Part shown: positions 1 through 9,899 of the stretch, in pieces | How the letters are laid out: each line of letters opens with the position of its first letter | Numbering within the stretch: position 1 is the first letter of the stretch | DNA from: Bettongia penicillata ogilbyi | Taxonomy: Eukaryota > Chordata > Mammalia > Diprotodontia > Potoroidae | NCBI GenBank assembly: GCA_023548195.1 | Contig: JAJHZJ010000121.1 | Span: 4,491,180-4,555,179, forward strand | Reading direction: 5' to 3' | DNA length: 64,000 nucleotides | The notes under the pieces: generated by a model | The model's input: the letters and a program-made list of their open reading frames with translations, nothing else | Told to the model about the DNA's origin: nothing | Database searches by the model: none | Position numbers and translations under genes: made by a program

Positions 1-225
1 ATGAAAACTGCCACTGCTGGGGGTCCAGACCAAGCTCCCCTCTCTTGGGTGAAGGGGTCCTCCCACTGACCTTTGAAGCTGTTTATGGGTTGAGCAGTCT
101 GGGAAATGGTGCTGCTGGTGGCTCCCTGAAGTCTGCTCAGGGTACTGTCTGTCATGTCAGGCTATGCCCTTACTTCCTGGGCTGCACAGTGTGTGCTTCA
201 TGCTTCCTGCCAACATTTCATTTTA
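1..225 (-). mobile_element. L1/HAL1 5'-end fragment, antisense
   Basis: This stretch aligns by eye with the 5' part of the antisense HAL1 at 21.14-21.31 kb. Both share the order CACTGACCTTTGAA, then a GAGTTGAGCA/GGTTGAGCAG block, TCTGGGAA, CTGCTG, and CTCCCTGAAG. It is therefore a scrap of the GC-richer 5' region of the same family. The left end is cut by the window. No ORF1 material is present, so the reading frames here are not genes. Confidence 0.65.
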
Positions 226-269
226 TAGAATAGTTTTACAAGTTAAATCAATACAGATTAAGAAATATA

Positions 270-345
270 GACTAACTGCCCAAGGTTCCATGGGTAGTTG
301 GTCAGAGGTAGGATTTGAACACAGTGCCAGGACTAGATTAAAAAA
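270..345 (+). mobile_element. MIR/CORE-SINE fragment
   Basis: The pattern of TAACTGCCCAAGGTTCC followed by CAGAGGTAGGATTTGAACAC resembles the conserved part of MIR-type SINEs, where a 'cccaaggtcacac' block precedes a 'gggatttgaacccag' block. Only a short, diverged piece remains. Confidence 0.4.
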
Positions 346-424
346 AAACAAAGAAATTAAGAGTTGAATTTTTTTTGTGATCTAGATAAAACTTTGCATC
401 AAAGTGGGGTTGGAGCATCTGAAT

Positions 425-680
425 TGTCATGTAAATATATTTTGTTTATTTCAGTCTTTCAGCCTTCCTCATGTTGTCTCTCTGGGTTGCCTGTCTTCTG
501 ATTATCCAAAAATCAAGTGTCTTTCAAGGTTCAGGTCAAGTAAATCCTCTCCATGAAATCTTCCCTGATAACCTCATCTTCTGAATTTCAAAGGCCTTTT
601 GTTCCATAGTTTAGTATTCAATGATAATACTGGCATATTATATTATGTGCTTTAGCTTTATCAATTTGTTTTTGTCTTGA
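425..680 (+). mobile_element. Probable L2 LINE 3' fragment
   Basis: The words TTTCAAGGTTCAGGTCAAG and CCATGAAATCTTCCCTGATAA match the conserved L2 stretch that lies upstream of its 3' end ('cttcaaggctcagctcaag...gaagcctttcctgatc'). The fragment is old and lacks the clear AATAAATG terminus, so the call is moderate. Confidence 0.45.
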
Positions 681-714
681 GACAGTTATGCTAATTATAT
701 AGGATTCCTTTTTT

Positions 715-850
715 TTTTTTTGCTGTGCAGAGAAAAGAGTAGTGGATTTGGAGTCAGAGGAAGTGAGTTCTAATTCTGTCACCACTACTTATTATCTGTG
801 TGCCCCTGGGCAAATTGTTTAACTTCTCTGGGTGTAATGCCAAGGTGATA
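715..850 (+). mobile_element. tRNA-derived SINE (MAR1/CORE type), partial
   Basis: AGAGTAGTGGATTTGGAGTCAGAGGA, then TGTGCCCCTGGGCAAATTGTTTAAC, follow the box order of the marsupial tRNA-derived SINE head (ggatagag..ctggagtcagga..tgtgaccctgggcaagtcacttaac). The 3' body is missing. Confidence 0.55.
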
Positions 851-1265
851 GTCACAGCACCAATGACAGCTATGAATTTGCCAGCACAGTTCTGAATTGC
901 AAAATATAACAAACTCTCCACATGGAAGATGGAACCAAAACATTTATTCAAACACCAGAAAGCCAAATCCATCATAGCAACAAAGAAATCCTTCATGGTA
1001 ACTAAGAAATCTATACACATTATCAGGCCATCCCACAAACAGGTTCCCCTAAGTGAAATGCCCTTATCTCACTCATAGCCAGCTGTTGGCCTCCTCTGTC
1101 CTTCCCAGCTCTGAATAGTCTGATCAACTTCCTCTCAGCTCTGCTCCAGCTCCACCTCTTCCTGTTCCACCCTTCCTGCTTCACCCCTTCCTGCTCCACC
1201 CATTCAGCAAGTTCCTTCCTTCACATGTGACTTAGGCTTCCATGTGATTTAAGCAGGTCACATGT
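838..1265 (-). mobile_element. LTR remnant (ERV type), antisense
   Basis: Read on the minus strand, this carries GTGACCTGCTTAAATCACATG, a purine-rich GGAAG-type middle, a TGTTTGAATAAATGTTTTGG segment (AATAAA at 943-948), and a downstream TTGGTGCTGTGACTATCACC. The order suggests an endogenous-retrovirus LTR of a type common in marsupials. No internal gag/pol region is attached, so it would be a solo or truncated LTR. An open frame across it is a by-product of low stop density. Confidence 0.42.
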
Positions 1266-2975
1266 GTCTATTAATGGATGGGAAAGATCTTCAAATTAAG
1301 AAAAAAATACATTTATAATACACTGGGCTAGAGTTTCTTCCTGTGTAAAGTGAAAAGGTTGGACTTAATTACTGATTACTTCACTTAGGATCTAAATCTA
1401 TGATAGTATGATCCAGTAAACACATTCTAGGACTAATATGCATTTTTCACTTGATCATCTCTAAGAAGCAATCCAACTCTGTTTCTGGACTGGAGTTACT
1501 GTGTTATGTTGTTCAATTGGATCTCATTTTAAGCAACACATGGAGTAGACCTGAAAAGTTGCTTGTAAATTGAATTTTTGTAACGAATCATTAATTCAAA
1601 TGCTCTTGGCTAAAGAATAGTGGAGAGAGGGAAAAGGAAAGAAGAAAGAGTTCTTATTTACAGAAACTAAGTGGGAATATGTTAGTAAAGTGAATAATCT
1701 TTTGTCAATGAGTATAACATTTTGATTTTTTGTGTATTGAACATTTTAAGCAGCAGGACACATTTAGATATGTTATAAGTATATTTCTGTATATGTATCC
1801 ATACACACACAAACAATTATCTCTGTAATTGTATTCTAGAAGGTATACATTATCTAATACACTGTTTCCTATGTATACAGATACTATATTTTTTATTTAG
1901 GAAACACAGTTGTAAAGCCTTCTCTGATTTTTAGTGTGATAAACCAAAATGTCATAGAATTTCCTCAGAATCCTCTGAAAATAACTGACTCTCATATGGT
2001 TTGGTTTTAATATGGGCATGAAATCTCCTGATCAGCCTTTCTGGCAGAGTAGACAGGTATTAATTATCCATTTTTTTTCCAACTGATCAAGAAGGCTGTG
2101 CTTTCACACTCTAGCTGAATGAGGAGCTTAGCTAAGGATAGAATAAAATAGGTGGTGAGGGAGACAGTTGACTTTAGTTTTAATAGGGTACTAAACATTC
2201 TTTCAGAATCAATATTATAACATTAATATGTATTATATTGATGTAATATTGATGACAATCAATATTATATTAAAGCAGTATGGTTTACTTGGAAATTCCC
2301 TTTCTCACTAAGTCAGATGGGATTGTTAGTATGGAAATCAGCAGGCAGATACCTAAAAATAAAGATTTATAACAGACTGTAATCTCTCCATACTATGAAT
2401 TGTTATAGTGGTTTCCTGAATAATAAATATATTGTCTGAGGTAAGCTGTTCATAATACTTTCATAAATATGCTGGTTATATACATAGACTATTTTATTAT
2501 GGAAATCTGCTTTCAAATTAACTTCAGTTTTTGAAAATGGGCTGAGGACTATACTAGACCTTCATTGGCTACAGTAAGATAATTATATCTTTGGGGCACT
2601 GCAGGATACTGAGAAAAGAGGGGCTCTTTTTTCCCAAGGTAAAAATTAGCTAATGATAACAACTCTCTCTTGAGTATTATTTTGGCTAAAATTGTAAGTC
2701 TAGTATGTGAAGAAAAGTTTGCCCCTCCCTCACGGCAGAGTTGCTGTTTTAAATTACTGAGCTGTAGTTTCAGATGAGAAACACGAGGAAAATTTAACCC
2801 TGTTCATGCCACACACTACTGCCCTTCAAGGGTCCTTTGCTGAACGTGTTACATGTGAAAGTACTGTGCTAGACTCTACAATGGGAGTGGAGGTGAAAAT
2901 AAATATAATTCTTAAATCTGTGGAGTTTATAATCTAGTTGGAATCATTGAGATTATTTAAATTATTTTGAAGAAT
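1266..2975. other. AT-rich unique-looking DNA
   Basis: I recognise no repeat consensus, no long open frame and no RNA gene here. It is low in CpG and rich in A/T runs. The only structural feature noted is a small perfect inverted repeat at 2244-2267. It may be intronic or intergenic. Confidence 0.4.
2244..2267. repeat. Short perfect hairpin
   Basis: TAATATTGAT (2244-2253) and ATCAATATTA (2258-2267) are exact reverse complements with a 4-base loop. A related ATCAATATTATA lies just upstream at about 2209. The stem is pure A/T-rich, so chance in AT-rich DNA is a reasonable explanation. Confidence 0.6.
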
Positions 2976-3179
2976 TTTGGAGATTGATTTAGTTACACAT
3001 GGAAAGGGAAAGACAAAGCAACAAAAAATGATTATGAATTTGAAAAACAAGACTCTTGAGGAAAGATTTTGGATGAATCTCAAGACAAGGCACAAAGATA
3101 CAATAATATTTTTCAAATATGTGTTGGGTTGTCACAAAGAAGATGGTGCCAGCTTTCTGTTTGGGACAGAACAGATGAA

Positions 3180-3565
3180 AAGGGATATTATTGTTCCATG
3201 AGAAATTATGAAATGGACAATTTCAGAAGGAACTGGGAAGATTTATAAATTGATGCAGAACAAAGTAAATGGAACAAAGAGAACAATTTAGACAATGATA
3301 ACATCATTATAGAGAAAAATTGCTTTGAAAGGCTTTAGAGCTCTGATCAATGCAATAATAAACCGTAAGTCCAAAAGCATGAAGATCAAACACATCATTC
3401 ACCTCCTGACAGAAAGGTGGTGAACTTGAAATGGAGGAAAAGACCTATGTTTCTAGACATGGCTAATGTGGGATTTTGTTTTACTGGATCCCATAGATAC
3501 TGAGGGAATTTTTTCTTTATTTATTCAATGGGGTGTACTGGGAAGGTCAGACTAATTTTTTTTTT
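3180..3565 (+). mobile_element. L1 LINE 3' UTR, 5'-truncated
   Basis: The series GAACTGGGAAGATTTATAAATTGATGCAGA, GCTCTGATCAATGCAATAAT, CACCTCCTGACAGAAAGGTG and ACATGGCTAATGTGGGATTT is the order I recall for marsupial L1 3' UTRs, ending in a TTTTTCTTT...CAATGGGG block. ORF2 is absent. The preceding 200 bases (2977-3180) contain an open frame but nothing recognisable. Confidence 0.7.
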
Positions 3566-3569
3566 TAAC

Positions 3570-4245
3570 AATTATTACTTGAAAATAAAAAATTAAAAGG
3601 ATAACATATATTTCATTTTTACTGAAAAAAGCTATTGCATCTCAAAGGAAATATTCTAAAATAACTATATTACAAAGGTGGTACACAGGTCTAGAAAATA
3701 TGACCAGGAGGGCTGGAAATGCCAATATACCGTCCCATTCCATGTATTGATAATGGAAACTTCCAAGAATGAATCAGTTATTTAAAGCATTCATTAATGT
3801 CACTCTGTAACATGCACTTCAGTGTTCCAATTTTCTTTTATTAGTGTGATATTCTCTCCATCTGGGCTAATCTAAGTCCTTCCCCATCTGAAATTGATGG
3901 TTTCTTGAATTGATATGACTCTCCAATTCCATCCTAGAGACCAGTCTTCTAGTGAAGAACTTCTCTGAACTCAGCTCAACTGGATCTTGAATCACAGTTC
4001 TTCAGATGGTCCTTTCCAAGGACCTACTTTCCAGCTCAGTAGGTCCCAGCACAGCTGGGATTTTATTGACACAGTCTTTGAAAACTATAGCTGTTACTAC
4101 CTTGTCATGATGAGTCATTGGAGCAGGACTTTAGGGGAAGACTCTGGGATATATTTTATAAAATCAGTTTACTAAAGTTGAGTTGTCATCATAAAAATCA
4201 AACAATCACAGCCAGCAACTCTCTAATTGTGAATGAAATTTGAGG
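3570..4245. other. Unannotated stretch
   Basis: AT-rich sequence without a repeat I can name. A 62-codon frame at 3987-4175 has no recognisable motif or supporting splice or start context. Confidence 0.3.
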
Positions 4246-4247
4246 CA

Positions 4248-4402
4248 GTTGAGGAGTAGTTGAAAGACCCTTGCATTGGAGTCTTTGAGGCCTGGCTTTA
4301 TCATTTACTGTATCTGAGTTCACATTTCTTTGAATCTCATATTTCCCATTTGTAAAGTGATACTTGTGCTACCTACCTTACAGGGGCTTATGTAATGATT
4401 AA
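4248..4402 (+). mobile_element. tRNA-derived SINE (MAR1-like), diverged
   Basis: It contains a head-like GGAGTAGTTGAAAGACCCTTGC and a tail-like CATTTGTAAAGTGATACTTGTGCTACCTACCTTACAGGGGC. The latter matches the 'aaaatggggataataatagcacctacctcacagggt' block that follows the head in these SINEs. Confidence 0.5.
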
Positions 4403-4404
4403 AT

Positions 4405-4500
4405 AGTTAATAGACAAAACCTTTATTAAGTGCTTACTGTGTGCTTGCCACTGTTCTAAATGTTGGTGATACAATAAAAGCAAGCAAGACTGTTCTAATG
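4405..4500 (-). mobile_element. L2 LINE 3' terminus, antisense
   Basis: CCTTTATTAAGTGCTTACTGTGTGC then CACTGTTCTAAATG...GATACAATAAAAGC is the reverse complement of the L2 3' end (cagtgcctagcacagtaggtgcttaataaa). Confidence 0.6.
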
Positions 4501-4649
4501 GGGATAGACCACACATAAAGGGGATCTGGAAAGATGGTTAGGGGTGGGAAGGGAGAAGAAAGGGCACCCAGAGGAGTGATGCCGCAGGTGAGGAGAACTC
4601 TAGAGTTTAGGCATGAAGGAGTGGAGTGCTTTCTAAAATGGTGGCCTCA

Positions 4650-4985
4650 CTGATCACCAACATAAAGAGATCCTACAAGGAAAACTCACAGAAATATTAT
4701 AGTCAAATTTCAAAACCCCCAGATCAAGGACAAAATATTATGAGCAACAAAAAAAAGACAATTTACATATGACAGTAATGCAATTAGAATCACACAAGAC
4801 CTAGCACTGATGACGCTAATAGACTGCAGGTCTTGGAACACTATATACCGAAAAATAAAAGAATTTGACCTCCAACCAAAAGTATCATACCCAGCAAAGC
4901 TAAGCATAATTCTGAAAAAAAAATACAGACATTTGATCAACTGTCAGACTTTTGGGACTTTGTTAAAAAACAAAACAAAATCCTG
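4650..4985 (+). pseudogene. L1/HAL1 ORF1 C-terminal domain remnant
   Basis: In the plus frame the segment reads as a lysine-rich peptide followed by QPKVSYPAKLSIIL. YPAKLS is the hallmark of the C-terminal domain of L1 ORF1 nucleic-acid chaperones. The upstream RRM and coiled coil are missing. The frame ends at a stop just downstream. It is a decayed retrotransposon gene with no expected function. Confidence 0.6.
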
Positions 4986-5724
4986 AACTCAATAGATGAT
5001 TTGACATATGAGTCAAGAGAAATATAAGGTATAAGGGACTAAATAAGGATAGAATACTTATGTTTTATGTATGGAAAATGTAAAACCTTTGTTTAAGATG
5101 GTTACTAGTAATTAGCATATAAGAAAGATTGGGGTAGACCTGCATATGATATGACTTCAAAAACTAAAACTCTTCAAGGACAGCTAAAAAAATAATTATG
5201 CTATACAAATGAGGTTCAAGAGAAAGAACCTATACAGAGGAATTAGATGGGGATGAGCAGGGGAGCTGTTAGTTCTGGAAAACTACTTTCATCAGAAATG
5301 GGTTTAAGAGGGAGAAAGTACATATACATCTGGAAGAGTATAAAAGTCTTCTATATTTAGAAAAATAACTCTTAAGAGGATAGGAAGTGGGGAGAGGATA
5401 AAAGAGGGATTTTTAGATGGGAGGGTGGAAGAATAGTTTAAAAAGGGGATATAGAAGGGTGTTTAGATTTAGGGGAATGAGAAGACAAGGGAGGGAGTTT
5501 TAGAGGGGAGGGGGATGGAATAGGTTAAATAGGTATACAAACGGGATGTTTTGATTTGGGGGAATGGAAAGATGGGGAGGGATTACTGGAGTCGGGATAA
5601 GTTAAGTTATAGGAGGGTAAGGTAGCAGGTAAAGTAAAGGAGTTAGGAGAGATAGGAAAAAAGAGATGTGCACAAACATAAAAACATGATTAGGAATAGA
5701 ATAACTTAGGGAAAGTATATGTTT

Positions 5725-5840
5725 ATATATTATATATATGTATGTCTCTATGTATATGTGCATGTTTACATGTGTGTGTATATATATGTGTGTATATATA
5801 TGTATATATGCATATATACATATATATGTACACACTCAAT
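5725..5840. repeat. TA/TATG-rich microsatellite
   Basis: Interrupted runs of TATATATG, TGTGTGTATA and CATATATACATA give a low-complexity alternating purine-pyrimidine tract. Open frames across it on the minus strand are low-complexity His/Tyr/Ile strings and are not genes. Confidence 0.85.
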
Positions 5841-5951
5841 CATAGTCTTAGGGTAGGGCGGAGGAAGAAGTGAGAAAAAAGAATAAAATAAAAGTGCACA
5901 GCAGAGAACAAAACATACAGTGAAGCAAAGAAAAAATGGACAGTTTTCAAC

Positions 5952-6018
5952 ATAATGCACAGTATTTAATATATAGGCTTTCTTTATAATGCACAGTATT
6001 TAATATATAGGCTTTCTT
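5952..6018. repeat. Exact 2-copy tandem duplication, period 34
   Basis: The 33-base word beginning ATAATGCACAGTATTTAAT occurs at 5952-5984 and again, without a mismatch, at 5986-6018, with one T between. This is a small, recent-looking tandem duplication. Confidence 0.9.
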
Positions 6019-6429
6019 GAAAAGATATTGTTAAATATTCTGAATCCTCTCCTACATTCTGCTGTACACATGACATGGTTTTTCTTTTCTTATTTTCTTT
6101 TTAAATTTAATATTTAAGTTTATATTTCTTTTCTAATATATTTGTTTCAGTATTTGTCTAATTTTTTTTTAAATGATAAAAGAAAAAAATGAAATAAAAT
6201 GGTAGTTCCAGGGACCACCCAGGAGCAAGAGCCCCAGTGTGGAATGTTCTCAGAATGACAATATGGCAAACAAGAAGGAGGAGGATTCTGGACAGAGTCC
6301 AGGCATGACTGAAGAAATAGGAGCATAAATTCTTCTAAAACTGTAAAATGCTATAGGAGAGGTACAATTGCCACCCTTTTTCTCCACCTCTTCCTTCTCT
6401 CCTTCTTTTAATTCGTCCTTTTCCTTTCC

Positions 6430-6512
6430 CCAAGCATTGTGTTAAGCACTGGACATAGTGACTGGCATATAGTAGTTGCTTATTAAATATTTATTATCTG
6501 ACTGAATTTCTC
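6430..6512 (+). mobile_element. L2 LINE 3' terminus
   Basis: GTTAAGCACTGGACATAGTGACTGGCATATAGTAGTTGCTTATTAAATATTTATT follows the order of the L2 3' end (gtgcctggcacatagtaggtgcttaataaatatttgtt). Confidence 0.6.
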
Positions 6513-6654
6513 CTCCATTATCATCATCATATCACCTCATTTTTATTATCTCTCTTGTGATCCTGTGCCTCTTACTTCCTTTGTCAAGCTGATATCCTGG
6601 GTTGTTATGTCTGTAGATCAAGGCACAAACTAAAGGCATGTGTGTGTGTCTGCC

Positions 6655-6840
6655 AATGTATTTTATTTTACATTTTTTATTTAGCATTTTATTTTTCCCA
6701 AGTTACATGTAAAACCAATTTTAACATTTGTTTTTACAACTTTGACTTACAAATTCTTTCCCTTTCCTCCCTCTCCATTTCCACCCCTCCTCACTGAGAA
6801 GGCAAGTCATTTGATATAGATCCTATGTGTTAGATTACAT
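6655..6840 (-). mobile_element. L1/HAL1 3' end, antisense
   Basis: TTTTTCCCAAGTTACATGTAAAACCAATTTTAACATTTG, then TTCCCTTTCCTCCCTCTCC and CACTGAGAAGGCAAGTCATTTGATATAG, match the antisense HAL1 3' end at 18.91-19.04 kb nearly word for word. It is 5'-truncated just past the 3' UTR. Confidence 0.75.
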
Positions 6841-6844
6841 CCTC

Positions 6845-7090
6845 TTGCAGCTAGATGGTGCAGTGAATGGGAACTGAACCTTGAGTGTGGAGAATACCTA
6901 AATTCAGTCCACAGATACTTATCTGTGCAAGTCAATTAACCTCTTGTTTGCCTCAGTTTCCTAATCTATCAAATAGAGGTAAGAATAGCAGGAGGGTTGT
7001 TGTGAGCATCAAGTGCCAAGCGCTTAACACAACGCCTGGCACGCAATAAGTTCCATATAACTGTTAGCTGTTACTGTTTTTGTTACCATT
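6845..7090 (+). mobile_element. tRNA-derived SINE (MAR1 type)
   Basis: GCAGCTAGATGGTGCAGTGAATGG opens the copy. GTGCAAGTCAATTAACCTC...TGCCTCAGTTTCC is the head end. The body has GGGTTGTTGTGAGCATCAAG, then GCGCTTAACACAACGCCTGGCACG, and a terminal TAACTGTTAGCTGTTACT. This is an almost complete CORE-type marsupial SINE. Confidence 0.8.
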
Positions 7091-7094
7091 GCAA

Positions 7095-7440
7095 AGCCAA
7101 TGTAATGTAAGGGATATTTGTTTTATCCATAGTTTTGAATTATCCATGCTTTCTCCCATGCCCTTAATTATTCATGCCTGGTTGACCGACAGCTAATTGC
7201 AGCTAGAAAAATAGACTCTGGAATACTAATGATGATAATAATATCTTACATCGGTATGGCATTTTTTTTGTTTGCAATTTAAGAATTGCTTTCCCACATG
7301 TTATGTCACTGAATGTTGTGAAATCTTAGAGAAAGATCCTTAGATTTTTATGTTTCACCGTGGATGTCCAACATGGCCAGCAAATCACTTGGCATTATCC
7401 AGCATGCCAGTAATTATTTCTCATTTGAGAGACTTTGTCT
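7095..7440. other. Unannotated stretch
   Basis: A MIR-like snatch (ACATCGGTATGGCATTTT) lies near 7250. Nothing else is recognised. Confidence 0.3.
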
Positions 7441-7511
7441 TGGTTATTCTTGGGCAGCAGGCATAGGCATTCCTTCCACAGCATAAACTGTTGGAGCAGT
7501 GTAAGCTTCTA

Positions 7512-7758
7512 TCAATTCCTTTCCACTTCATCCAGCATTACACCTCGTGACATTCTGTCCTTGGTGATATACAGCAGCTCTTTGCTTCTGACCTCTGGCC
7601 CTGCTTTTATGTCGGCTGCACACAGGGATTTCAGGGAGCTCATATGCATGCAGAACATGAGCTGGGGCTCCGTAACAACCTCTGTCGCTGCCTGATAAAT
7701 AGTTAATTGCCTCTTAGATTGTCTTTTGTTCCAAAGATCTAGCGTTTTCAAGAGAGGC
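7512..7758 (-). other. Candidate 3'-terminal coding exon or conserved element
   Basis: The minus strand shows a pyrimidine tract ending CCCTTCCTCCTCAG, a strong-looking splice acceptor, followed by an open frame of 81 codons that ends in TGA at 7512-7514. The encoded peptide ends MSRGVMLDEVERN and contains EPQLMFCMHMSSLKSLCAAD. I recognise no family. The block is richer in CpG than its surroundings and is not a repeat I know. Against a gene, the frame stays open across the acceptor, no AATAAA follows within about 200 bases, and the plus strand is also open. The left flank has SOX-like CTTTTGTT and homeodomain-like TTAATTG words, so a conserved enhancer is a fair alternative. Confidence 0.28.
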
Positions 7759-7879
7759 CTGAGGAGGAAGGGGGTATGGCGTATAGAGATTTTTTTTTTT
7801 GTAACACATATTAAGTTTCCAAATCTCATGAGTAGAGAGTGATGCTCTCTAGCATTTGCACATGGAGCCTGAAACACAT

Positions 7880-8410
7880 TTTAAATGTTACACTTGAGTT
7901 TCTTACCAAACTATATATAACATTTACCTCTCAGAAATCCCACTGGCGGTACTCCTGGTAGTCAGTTAATAGCGTTTAGGCTGTGCCTCTATATGAGAAA
8001 CCAGATGAAAATTGCAGTCAATCATTCATGTGTTTTCTCTATATGAAAATGATTTTTCCCCTTCTTTTCTGAGTGATTGGTATTTTGTAGTCATACTCTT
8101 ACACAGTCTCTCAACATTTATTATACAAGGCTATCAAAATTTAACATATTTGTTGTCCTATGTCTGTTCTTCTGAAATAATAAACATATCATTAACAGTG
8201 ACATTAGCTGAAATACTATCAGGACACAGTAAGATAGTATATCACACTAATCCTTACTGGCATGCCTTAAGAGGGACTCTGGTGATACAGACAGTGTGAC
8301 AGAGATTCATCATTGGTCAATTCCGTGAGGGTATCCCCATGCCCCAAGTCCTGCACTGCTCTAAAAATAAGGGAATGGAAACATGTGTCTTCCCTGAGAA
8401 GGAATACACA
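7880..8410. other. Unannotated stretch
   Basis: No repeat consensus recognised. A 95-codon frame at 8012-8299 is hydrophobic, lacks motifs and sits in AT-rich DNA, so I do not treat it as a gene. Confidence 0.3.
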
Positions 8411-8414
8411 TGGT

Positions 8415-8660
8415 AGCAGCTCGGTGATGTAGTGAATAGACTTCTGGGCCTGTGGTAATGAAGATCTGAGTTCAAACCTGGCCTCAGACCCTTACTTGTT
8501 GTGTAACCCTGGGCAAGTCACTTACCATTTGCCTGTCTCAGTTTCCTTAACTACAAAATGGGGATATAATAAAAGCACCTACCTTGCAGGTCAAATGAGA
8601 AAATTGTAGTGTTTAGCCTGGCACATAGTACATGCTATATAAATGCTTTCCCCTTCCCCC
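8415..8660 (+). mobile_element. tRNA-derived SINE (MAR1 type)
   Basis: GCAGCTCGGTGATGTAGTGAATAG begins the copy. TGTGTAACCCTGGGCAAGTCACTTACC is the tRNA-related end of the head. It continues with AAAATGGGGATATAATAAAAGCACCTACC, then CCTGGCACATAGTACATGCTATATAAATGC. Nearly full length. Confidence 0.82.
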
Positions 8661-8694
8661 ACAGAATAAGAGATTTGGGCATGGTACAAAATGG

Positions 8695-8800
8695 AAGGAT
8701 CATAGGATTCATAGATCAAGAGCTGGAAGGAACCTTAGAGATCAAGTAGTATAACACTGTCATTTTACAGTTGAGAAACTGAGGCCCAGGGGGGTTAAGT
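8695..8800 (+). mobile_element. CR1/L3- or MIR-like fragment
   Basis: ATAGATCAAGAGCTGGAAGGAACCTTAGAGATCA then CATTTTACAGTTGAGAAACTGAGGCCCAG is a common old mammalian motif. The first half resembles the CR1/L3 3' end (gttggaaggGACCTTAGAGATCAT). The second half resembles MIR. Confidence 0.55.
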
Positions 8801-8811
8801 GTATATTCTAT

Positions 8812-8902
8812 TAGAATGTAAACTTCTTGAAAGTTGTAATTATATCTTTCTTGGTATTTGTATCCCCGGTGCCTGGCATAGCGTCTGCCCCATGGGAGAT
8901 AT
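8812..8902 (+). mobile_element. L2 LINE 3' terminus
   Basis: TAGAATGTAAACTTCTTGAAAG...TTGGTATTTGTATCCCCGGTGCCTGGCATAGCGTCTGCC follows the L2 3' end (gaatgtaagctccttgagggcagg...tatccccagtgcctggcacatag). Confidence 0.65.
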
Positions 8903-8934
8903 TTCATCAAAGTTGGTTAATTTGTTGATTAAGT

Positions 8935-9470
8935 GATTTATTCAAGTGACTTACAAAATAAGTAGTAGAGGTGTTTGGGGATGTACACAAAAGGAAGAAC
9001 GTACGAGAATTTCCAATCTGCTGTTTTATTACAGTCTTGCCACATGAGTGTTGTATCCAGATCTTTCATTTTCTCCCAAGCCATTGTTGATTCTGTGACA
9101 GGTGCAGAATTATGGGAGGCTAGTCTCATGACCAAAGGATCAACACTAGTGAGATGAATTGTTTCCTGCAGCTTAAATATGCCGGATGATTGCAGCCATC
9201 ATGGAAATGAAAGCACCAGGAAACTTCCTGACCCTGCTGCACCTGCTTATCCCTGCACTCACATTTCAGCTGAACAGCTTTCCCTGTTTTACTAATACTG
9301 TAGGTACAGAACTCACTTTATTCAAGTAGTGTGTTGTTAACAAGGGCAAAGTCTGATGTTCATGTTGTTTCTCTCTGGTCCATGACTGTGGATAACACCC
9401 CCAATTTCAGGTCACAGAGTTTGATTGAGAGCATTTATGTGGATATGCATGAATTTGTCACTTTTAGTTA
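8935..9470. other. Unannotated unique-looking stretch
   Basis: Contains overlapping short open frames on both strands (8938-9157) without motifs. The 9160-9420 part is not a repeat I recognise. Confidence 0.3.
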
Positions 9471-9477
9471 ATGTGAG

Positions 9478-9600
9478 AGGCAATGTGGGATAGTGGATAG
9501 AGATTAGCCAGAAATCCAAGTTCGAGTCTTGCCTCTGACATCTGCCTGTGGAACACTAGGCAAGTCACTTAACCTCTAAGTGGCCCTGGGAAGTTACTGA
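9478..9600 (+). mobile_element. tRNA-derived SINE, head only
   Basis: AGGCAATGTGGGATAGTGGATAGAGATTAG, GTTCGAGTCTTGCCTCTGACATCTGCC and GCAAGTCACTTAACCTCTAAG give the tRNA-related head. The body is missing. Confidence 0.65.
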
Positions 9601-9899
9601 CCTACAATGATGAAGGGTCTTTTTTCATTTGGGAATTTGCCTTACTTATGTGTATATTGTAAGTAAGGTGGATTTTAGTGTATAAAATGAATTTTTGTTA
9701 TTATTTTTTAGAGTTCAGTTTCCCAGAATCCATAGTCATAACAATCTCTTGTTCTCAGGTATTAGATATGAGTTCCCACAGTTATGGTTCCAAACAACAA
9801 CACCACACTTGCACAGCATCATATAATGATAAATAATATAAACATCCACTGTGGCTGTGCAGTGAGATACAGGGATGAGGTGATGTAAACTTGTGAGGC

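Larger units (their letters stand above)
4640..5840 (+). mobile_element. L1/HAL1-family element: ORF1 end plus 3' UTR
   Basis: The left part (about 4650-4985) reads as a decayed ORF1 C-terminal domain. The right part is a long purine-rich 3' UTR of GGGAGGG/GGATAGG runs with a terminal (TATG/TATA) microsatellite. Its frame contains SYPAKLSIIL, the same motif as in the antisense HAL1 at 19.7-19.9 kb and in L1 ORF1 proteins generally. No ORF2 follows, so it resembles an ORF1-only (HAL1) element. The 5' end is truncated. Confidence 0.65.

Noticed and set aside
754..1038. 94-codon minus-strand frame
   Set aside because: It runs through an antisense LTR remnant into a SINE head. The hydrophobic composition is incidental.
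4710..4940. 76-codon minus-strand frame
   Set aside because: Antisense to the L1/HAL1 ORF1 C-terminal remnant, which reads sensibly on the plus strand.
5602..5960. His/Tyr/Ile-rich minus-strand frames
   Set aside because: Low-complexity translation of a TATG/TA microsatellite.
7435..7695. 86-codon plus-strand frame
   Set aside because: It is Ser/Leu-rich and directly opposite the more coding-like minus-strand block at 7512-7758, so it is probably its shadow.
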